From the NCBI GenBank assembly GCA_903813345.2, contig CAIIXF020000012.1, positions 3,205,318-3,269,317 on the forward strand: DNA of 64,000 nt. Reading direction: 5' to 3'. Shown piece by piece: positions 58,378 to 64,000 of this stretch (position 1 is its first letter; every line of letters starts with the position of its first letter). This DNA comes from Owenia fusiformis (lineage: Eukaryota; Annelida; Polychaeta; Sabellida; Oweniidae). The notes under the pieces are model-generated. The model was not told the origin of the DNA and searched no databases. It was given only the letters and a program-made list of their open reading frames with translations. Made by a program: the position numbers and the translations under genes.

Positions 58378-59129
58378 TTTCGTGCGACGTGTACTTGAAG
58401 ATTTGGTTTGTTGGTTTCAGTAGGGATACATCACAGGACTTTGTTTGGATTTGTGTGAGATGTCATATTCTTTCTCACATCTGTGCAGGGTAAGGTCAAA
58501 TATCAAATCTGATTTTCTTTGGAGAAATGATTTTTTGATTGATCAATGTATCAATGGCATGGTCTCTGTTGTAACCAGTAAGCCTGTACCAAATCTTCAA
58601 GGGATTCGAGCTTCCACTGAGCTTTTTCATTTCTCTGAAAATGTTCATGCCCTGAAAGTACACAATGTAGAAGATAGGAAGAGCAATGAGAAACACTTAA
58701 GGTAATTCTGTATGTTCAGAAATTTTAAGTGAACTCCAATGTTATTTCTGGAACTCATTCCATACTTGGTCAGCTCTTTCAATTTTACACTGAGTTCAAA
58801 TATGTATTTAGATTATTAGTTGATGGTTAGTAATTTTCTATAATGTACTATGTGCTATGTTTATACACTGTTTGTGCATCTGAATGGAATGAGTTATGTG
58901 TTCCTGAAAAAACACGGGGCTCCAATTAGGAAGCCATTAAAACTGAAAATAAGGAATTACCTTAAAATACTATATAACCATCTTTCACGATGTAACGTAT
59001 GTAAGGCCAAACAGGATAATTAAGACAACGTGTAATACAATTTATTAAAAAATTGCACATCACACAACAATGATATGGTGCTCTAAACGACAAAAATCAA
59101 AAGTATATGATCAAAGCAAACGTGCATTT
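58378..59129. other. Interior of 3.84-kb transposon, right of the nested element
   Basis: An open stretch at 58,445-58,705 (WRNDFLIDQCINGMVSVVTS, ASTELFHFSENVHALKV) lies between an acceptor-like TTGGTTTCAG (58,414-58,423) and a donor-like AAG|GTAATT (58,701). It could be an exon of a decayed element gene. No family was recognised. Confidence 0.3.
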
Positions 59130-60432
59130 CCCATGGGGTTCAGGTCTAAACATTTGGTACATATTAAATGTATGGGTTCCTAGTATTAAGAACGTATTAA
59201 TGTCCTCCTAAAATGTTTAAAAACTAAATATAAGATTAATGTTGATCTATTGAAAATAGGAGAAAATTCGCAGAAAATCACAAATTTTTGGTTGAAGCAT
59301 GAATTAATTTCTCATGGGGCCAGGGTCTCAAAATTTGGTGCATATTTGGTGTATGGGTTCCTCGTATTATGAAGTAATAAAGAGTCCTCCCAAAATATTT
59401 ATTATAAAAAATAGAAACATATAATACCAGGAAAATAGAGATGTATTGTATTGTATATGAAATAACCCAATTTTTCAGTCGAAGCTTGGGTAAATTTCCC
59501 ATGGGATTTGGGTCTCAAAATTTGATGTATGGGTTCCTAAGTATTATGAAGTAATAAAGAGTCATCCAAAAATATTTATTATGAAAAGACATCTACCATT
59601 TTATACCAGGAAAATGGAAATGGCAATTTATCGAAAATAGCAAAAAATCATGAAATAACCGAATTTTTCAGTCGAAGCGTGGGTAAATTTCCCATGGGAT
59701 TAGGGTCTCAATATTTGGTGTATGGGTTCCTAGTATTATGAAGTAATAAAGAGTCTTAAAAAAATGTTTATTATGAAAAAATAGAAACATATTATACCAG
59801 GAAAAGGGAGATGACAATTTATCGAAAATAGCAAAAAATCATGAAATAACCGAATTTTCAGTCGAAGCGTGGGTAAATTTCCCATGTGATTTGGGTCTTA
59901 AAATTTGGTGTGCAGGTGTTTTAGGTCATGGACAACAGTAAGTGAAATGAGGAAGATGATCTGAAACAAAGTTGGTTTTTCGCCATATTTTGACCACCCT
60001 ACTCTGCACGCAGGGTATAATTTAGAGGAATGTTACGAACTGATGCATGATGGGACGTCTGGGCTATATGCTCCATTTCTTTCAGGAGTTTTAGAAGTTT
60101 TTCTAGAATACTAATTCGGATAATTTTACAATTTCATTTTGTGCGTCGCGATTAGTACAATGTTACAAAACACGACAAACCTTTAATTTAATTGAAACCA
60201 GCTAATGGCTTGAGGTAGCTACAGAATGCATCTTGTAAATTGTAACATGTTTTTGATAGGGTCGATAATTCTCCTGCGTAAACTCTGTACCTATTGTATT
60301 AAAATAAAACATAAAAAACAAGCTTTCACACGATTTCCAATGGGGACCTCCAATGGGCAAACTTATCACAGTAGATGTAGCTTGTAATATTTGCTAGACG
60401 CTCTATGGGTCCTTTCGTATTTGTAGAGCACC

Positions 60433-63400
60433 ATGAGGCTGTTCGTCTTGACACCTTTGCTGGGCCTATGCCTCGTGCATATGAACGCAGCAGTCGATAT
60501 AGGACCTCTTAGAGCCCAGTATGAAGACCTTGGCCCCGACATTTGGCAACAGATATTGAGTGGAGTAATTAAGCCACCGAAAGATGGAGGTCTGGTAGGA
60601 AGAGCTGGATTTGCATTAAATCTGCCGACCGATTTCTTTGACGAAAGATGTAAAACAACTACAGAAAAAGGTATGTCATTTCTATCAATTGATATTTTAT
60701 TGCTCTTGAAGGTCAAGGTCAAGAACTACCTCAATCTTTTATTTGTAACATTTTGCCAATTATCATAGTATTTATGTATTAACAAACAAATCTTTTTAAC
60801 ATCATATAGAAGTTGCCTTGAGTTCATATATGACCTCAGATTTGAAATTTGACCTTTATTTGACATCCAGTGACATTCGAAAGGTCAAAAGAATTGATTT
60901 TTCAAAATGAACAATGTTTTAAAGAAGGAGTTCCAACACGACCTCAGATTTTGACCTTTAACTGACCTTTAAAAAGGGGCCCCGTCAGATTTCCTGCAAT
61001 CTTAATGTCTCGTTAATTATTAGTGAATCATTATTTCAGTCGGCAACCAGGCAGATATCTGCTTTATCGTTCAAACATCGTGCCGAGAGACGAAAAAGGT
61101 TCAGAGTGACATCCTTGAGAGCGTTTATACCGACATAAAGGATATTCTGAAAAACCTTCACAATGAAACCAGATTTGCTGTCGTACCTTATAGTGGCAAA
61201 ATCAAGAAAAACCCCCAGTGGTTAAAAAGAACAAAACAGGTAAAAGAGTTGATAAAACCTGGTAAGAACTGCGACGATTGTAGAGCTGTGACGTATGAAG
61301 CATTGGACGCTTGTCGGAAATTTCTTAAAGAATCCAACTCAGCTAATGACGTAATACCAGATAACATTGTAATCTTCACTGATGGCATTTCCGTCGATCA
61401 GAAATATAATATGCCAACTGCAAGACGGAAGACCAATCAAGCGAGTGTCGACATTAAAAAAGAAGGAACGATCAATATGCAAGTTGTGAGAATGCACCCA
61501 ATATCTAAAAGTGTTGACCTTAATGGTAATGAAGAATGGAACGCGATGAAAGTTCGTTATGGGAGGGACAAAATAACAATACGTGAACTTGGTCTCAGAA
61601 ATAAACAAACGGTCGATATTGCTGTGACTGCTTCTACAAAAGAAGATACAGAAGTAGGTAAGCGGGTTCAATTGGATTTCGATATCAGAATATACAACTA
61701 CATGTAGCCTTTGCGAAGTGTTTGTTTTATTTTTTTCTGTTCTGTTATGCCATTTGGAATGCGCGAAGAGTACATGCTCGTGTACTTCTATCCTTACCAA
61801 ACATGGTTGCTAATATTTTGTAACTAAAACTATAGCATCGTTAAAATGTCAAGGCGGGCTCTAAGTACCCGTAAGAGGCCATCAAATTACTTTTTTTTTT
61901 ATTGCGAACTGATTTCATTACAAGAAATGAATGTACAAGTTCCGATGTGGTTTCAGCACCGGAATTCAGATCCGAAACGACTCAGAAAAACGTTCTTCTC
62001 GATTTTCTTCAGAACAGTGACGACATAGCAACCGCACAAAATCATATTGCATTGAACGCGTTTAAAAGCTTTTCATCTTTATTGTTGAATACTTTGCATA
62101 AACAAAGCATGCAACTCACTTAAAGCATGTTTGTTATTCCCGTACAAAGGGTAACTTGTGAAGCGTTTGATTGCGTCATCATTTATTGCGCAGCTCTATA
62201 CGTCCATAAGTGTGATATTCCTATATAGGGTATCTATACTTACGAATATCACACTGGACGTATGGACGTATAGGGCTGCGTAATAAATTATGACGTATAA
62301 TCTATATATAAGTGAGTTGCGAATTTCTAATTATATCTTGCAGATCCATGTTGTACCGCTGATGTTGTTTTTATACTGGACCGCTCCAACAGTATTAGAA
62401 AACCAGATGTTGATCGCCTTTTGGAATTCTTTGCTGATTTCATTGATGCACAACAGAAGATTCTTCAACCTAAAAAGAAGGACAGACATGAAGGATTACA
62501 GGTTTAAGTCTACAGCAAATATATAATGAGAAAGTTCGGTCTGATTCTCGCGATTTTCTATTTAATACAAGTCTTTAAATCCCACTTGGGTAGCAACACA
62601 ATAGAATTTGCTGTGGTTTATTTTTAAGAATGTATGGTTTTATCAAAAAGAAAGTGCATTATTTTTCTATTGTTTTTAAAGAATGTACACTTGGCAAGCT
62701 ATCAAAAACAAGTGAGACATAAATGACCATTGACAGTTTTTGATAGTTTTCATTCCCTAAAAACAATATACAAAAATACATGTACCCTTCTCTTGTTACT
62801 GTGCATTCTTTAGAATAAAACAATTTATCAATTTTTGTTGCTATCTACATCATTGATCTTACCTTACTTACAAATATTCTGCTGTATTCAAATTCAATGT
62901 TCTAGACTGGACAGTCACCTGTAGTGCACTGACAGCTAGACTAATTATAGCCCACTCAGTCACTTACATCAACTCACACTCATGAGGTCAATGCAACCAA
63001 CTCTTTTTGTTGTTACAATTAATTGGCTATATAACAACAAATTTTAACCAACAAGAGCAAGGGTCATTGTGAGCCTGGTTAAAGTTTGCAAAATTCACAG
63101 TTTGAATAGTCAATACAAAAGAAATCACATTTTCCGGATTAAAGACCTTTTAACTGTAATATAATAGACCCTTTGCCTGTGATAAGAGTCTGTGTGATTT
63201 AAGTAAGATAAAGCATTCGAATTCGATTTGATAAGAAATAATAACCTCAAGCCTTCGGTGTATTATTTCTTATAAAACCTCATTCTTATGCTTTATCTAG
63301 TACATAAAATAACCCCAAAACAAACTGATCCCAAGAAACTAGTGTAGCAAAATGCAATTTTGCAATAATTTATTTCAAATATATCTGCATCGATTAATAA

Positions 63401-63629
63401 CATTTTTTTGCTTTTGTATAATGTAAGACCTACTAAAAATCCTGGTTTGCTTTTTAATTGATGTTTGTTTGGCGTATTCTATTTTACATTTAGATCGCTC
63501 TTTTGACGTATGGACCTACCGTTGAAGTTCACTCAAGTTTGGGACAACATGGGAAAGCAGGTCTGATAGACGTTGCGAAAAAAATCCCAAGGACGACTAA
63601 CAAATATACATCTACCCATCTGGCTTTAG
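60433..63629 (+). CDS. Secreted protein with tandem von Willebrand A domains, first four exons
   Basis: Exons: 60433-60670, 61040-61657, 62344-62501 and 63494-63629, all in phase, continuing past the window. ATG at 60,433 has an in-frame TAG nine bases upstream. A signal peptide (MRLFVLTPLLGLCLVHMNA) and a short N-terminal segment precede vWA-1 (80-286). There the MIDAS DxSxS is replaced (ICFIVQTSCRE) although IVIFTDGIS is kept. vWA-2 starts at about 287 with DPCCTADVVFILDRSNSI, an intact MIDAS, then ALLTYGPTVEVHS and STHLALG. Such tandem vWA proteins are extracellular-matrix, collagen-VI-like or biomineral-matrix proteins; which of these applies here cannot be told. Reading through the exon 2 donor would give a short soluble form ending at 61,707. 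Confidence 0.92.
61040..61657 (+). CDS. vWA gene exon 2, degenerate vWA domain
   Basis: 618 nt encoding VGNQADICFIVQTSCRETKK, RFAVVPYSGKIKKNPQWLK, CDDCRAVTYEALDACRKFLK, DNIVIFTDGIS and an immunoglobulin-like or linker tail ending TASTKEDTEV. Fold-forming strands are kept but the metal-site Asp and second Ser are absent, so metal-dependent ligand binding is unlikely. Extra Cys pairs (CDDC) are unusual. Confidence 0.9.
61658..62343. other. vWA gene intron 2 with foldback
   Basis: GCGTCATCATTTATTGCGCAGCTCTATACGTCC... (62,173-62,220) is mirrored at 62,244-62,295 (GGACGTATAGGGCTGCGTAATAAATTATGACG), arms of about 48 bp with a 23-bp loop. It is a small MITE or hairpin. Otherwise no feature. Confidence 0.7.
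62344..62501 (+). CDS. vWA gene exon 3, MIDAS of second vWA
   Basis: 158 nt encoding PCCTADVVFILDRSNSIRKP, LLEFFADFIDAQQKILQPKK. DRSNS is the DxSxS metal site. The donor is CAG|GTTTAAG. Confidence 0.93.
62502..63493. other. vWA gene intron 3 with hairpin
   Basis: 63,208-63,298 holds AAGATAAAGCAT..AAGAAATAAT and its inverse ATTATTTCTT...ATGCTTTATCT, a foldback of about 40-bp imperfect arms. The rest is AT-rich with no gene. Confidence 0.55.
63494..63629 (+). CDS. vWA gene exon 4
   Basis: 136 nt encoding IALLTYGPTVEVHSSLGQHG, KAGLIDVAKKIPRTT, NKYTSTHLAL with one base left. ST.LAL supplies the Thr of the MIDAS. Acceptor TTTAG, donor G|GTAAGT; the donor region is repeated twice downstream. Confidence 0.92.
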
Positions 63630-63760
63630 GTAAGTAACACACAGATGTGCGTCTACGTCACCTATGTGGTCTTAGGTAAGAAACACACGGATATGCGTCT
63701 ACGTATACCCATCTGACTTTACGTATACCTACATGTATGTGGTCTTAGGTAATGAAAAAA
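63610..63760 (+). repeat. Tandem copies of vWA exon 4 donor region
   Basis: TACCCATCTGGCTTTAGGTAAG with ACACACAGATGTGCGTCTACGT is followed by TATGTGGTCTTAGGTAAG with ACACACGGATATGCGTCTACGT, then by TACCCATCTGACTTTACGTA and TATGTGGTCTTAGGTAATG. Each unit is about 45-50 bp and includes the TTAGGTAAG donor or a changed version. Confidence 0.8.
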
Positions 63761-64000
63761 TAAACATACGTATACCAAATCTGCAATATGATCAAAGTTA
63801 AGAAACACACAAATCTGGTATTGTCATTGTGTAAGGAACAAATATTTATTTAGCCTAAGGTTAGGAAAAAAAAGGACACCAGGTATTAAAACGTTGTTTT
63901 CAAAGGAAGCATATGAATAACTATTTTCTCTCCGTTATGGAAAAAATGAACTTTTAACCAAACGCATTACCAAATTTGAAGATTATCCTTCATCACTCGC
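63761..64000. other. vWA gene intron 4, to window edge
   Basis: AT-rich; no further exon seen before the edge. Confidence 0.4.

Larger units (their letters stand above)
56163..60001. mobile_element. 3.84-kb DNA transposon, TAGGGTGGTC ends, 8-bp TSD, long modular TIRs
   Basis: Perfect CTCTGCAC duplications lie at 56,155-56,162 and 60,002-60,009. The ends start TAGGGTGGTCCAAAATATGG and GAGTA-free mirror CCATATTTTGACCACCCTA. The TIRs extend about 800 bp (56,163-56,960 and 59,130-60,001), each made of four to five roughly 180-190-bp modules with CACCAAATTTTGAGACCCAA, ATGGGAAATTTACCC and TTTTCCTGGTATAA. An 8-bp TSD and TAGGG ends suggest the hAT group, though no hAT transposase is visible. The inside has a TTAA MITE and an 877-bp nested element. 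It ends 430 bp before the vWA gene. Confidence 0.93.

Noticed and set aside
1-64000. Bacterial operon, attachment-site or plasmid features
   Set aside because: Spliced animal genes, LINEs and poly(A) tails show nuclear animal DNA; no prokaryotic gene organisation anywhere.

Overview
The window is nuclear DNA from an invertebrate animal. Five genes with short exons and canonical GT/AG introns can be read. The background is AT-rich and packed with inverted-repeat elements, minisatellites and non-LTR retroelement pieces. The repeat style (GACGGACGGACAGACGG tracts, AAAATGGCCGCC modules, frequent ACATGTAC words) is what I associate with marine lophotrochozoans such as molluscs. That is an inference from repeat style, and no marker gene here proves a phylum.

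Layout. 1-645 is a 22-bp minisatellite. 803-1335 (+) is one exon of a two-helix CD20/MS4A-like membrane protein. From 34,391 down to 4,080 (-) lie the first 15 coding exons (642 codons) of HFM1/MER3, the meiotic crossover helicase. Its Sec63-like C-terminal half is beyond the last exon seen and was not found here. A single-exon class A GPCR (16,079-17,335, -) sits inside a 12.4-kb HFM1 intron. Head to head with HFM1 is LRWD1/ORCA (+, start codon 37,178, stop 51,530, 16 coding exons, 689 aa), an origin-recognition-complex partner. All its exon phases join without a break. 60,433-63,629 (+) holds the first four exons of a secreted protein with tandem von Willebrand A domains, which runs off the right edge.

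Mobile DNA fills the introns and spacers. It includes a 5'-truncated LINE (25,772-30,050) with target-site duplication, itself interrupted by a 509-bp DNA transposon with 6-bp TSD. A related 2.0-kb element (30,647-32,652) also has a 6-bp TSD. A 3.84-kb element (56,163-60,001) has 8-bp TSD and long modular inverted repeats, and a 5.5-kb element (43,890-49,419) has TIRs of more than 1 kb. A 1.72-kb element contains a 1-kb palindrome. There are also three copies of a TTAA-bounded MITE, an ATGTCACCACC family, a mariner relic and tRNA-derived SINE pieces.

The most unusual signal is repeated tandem duplication across splice junctions. HFM1 exon 15 has four extra 110-nt copies, each with its own acceptor and a newly created possible donor. 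The acceptors of HFM1 exons 8 and 10 and the donor of vWA-gene exon 4 are duplicated in the same way.
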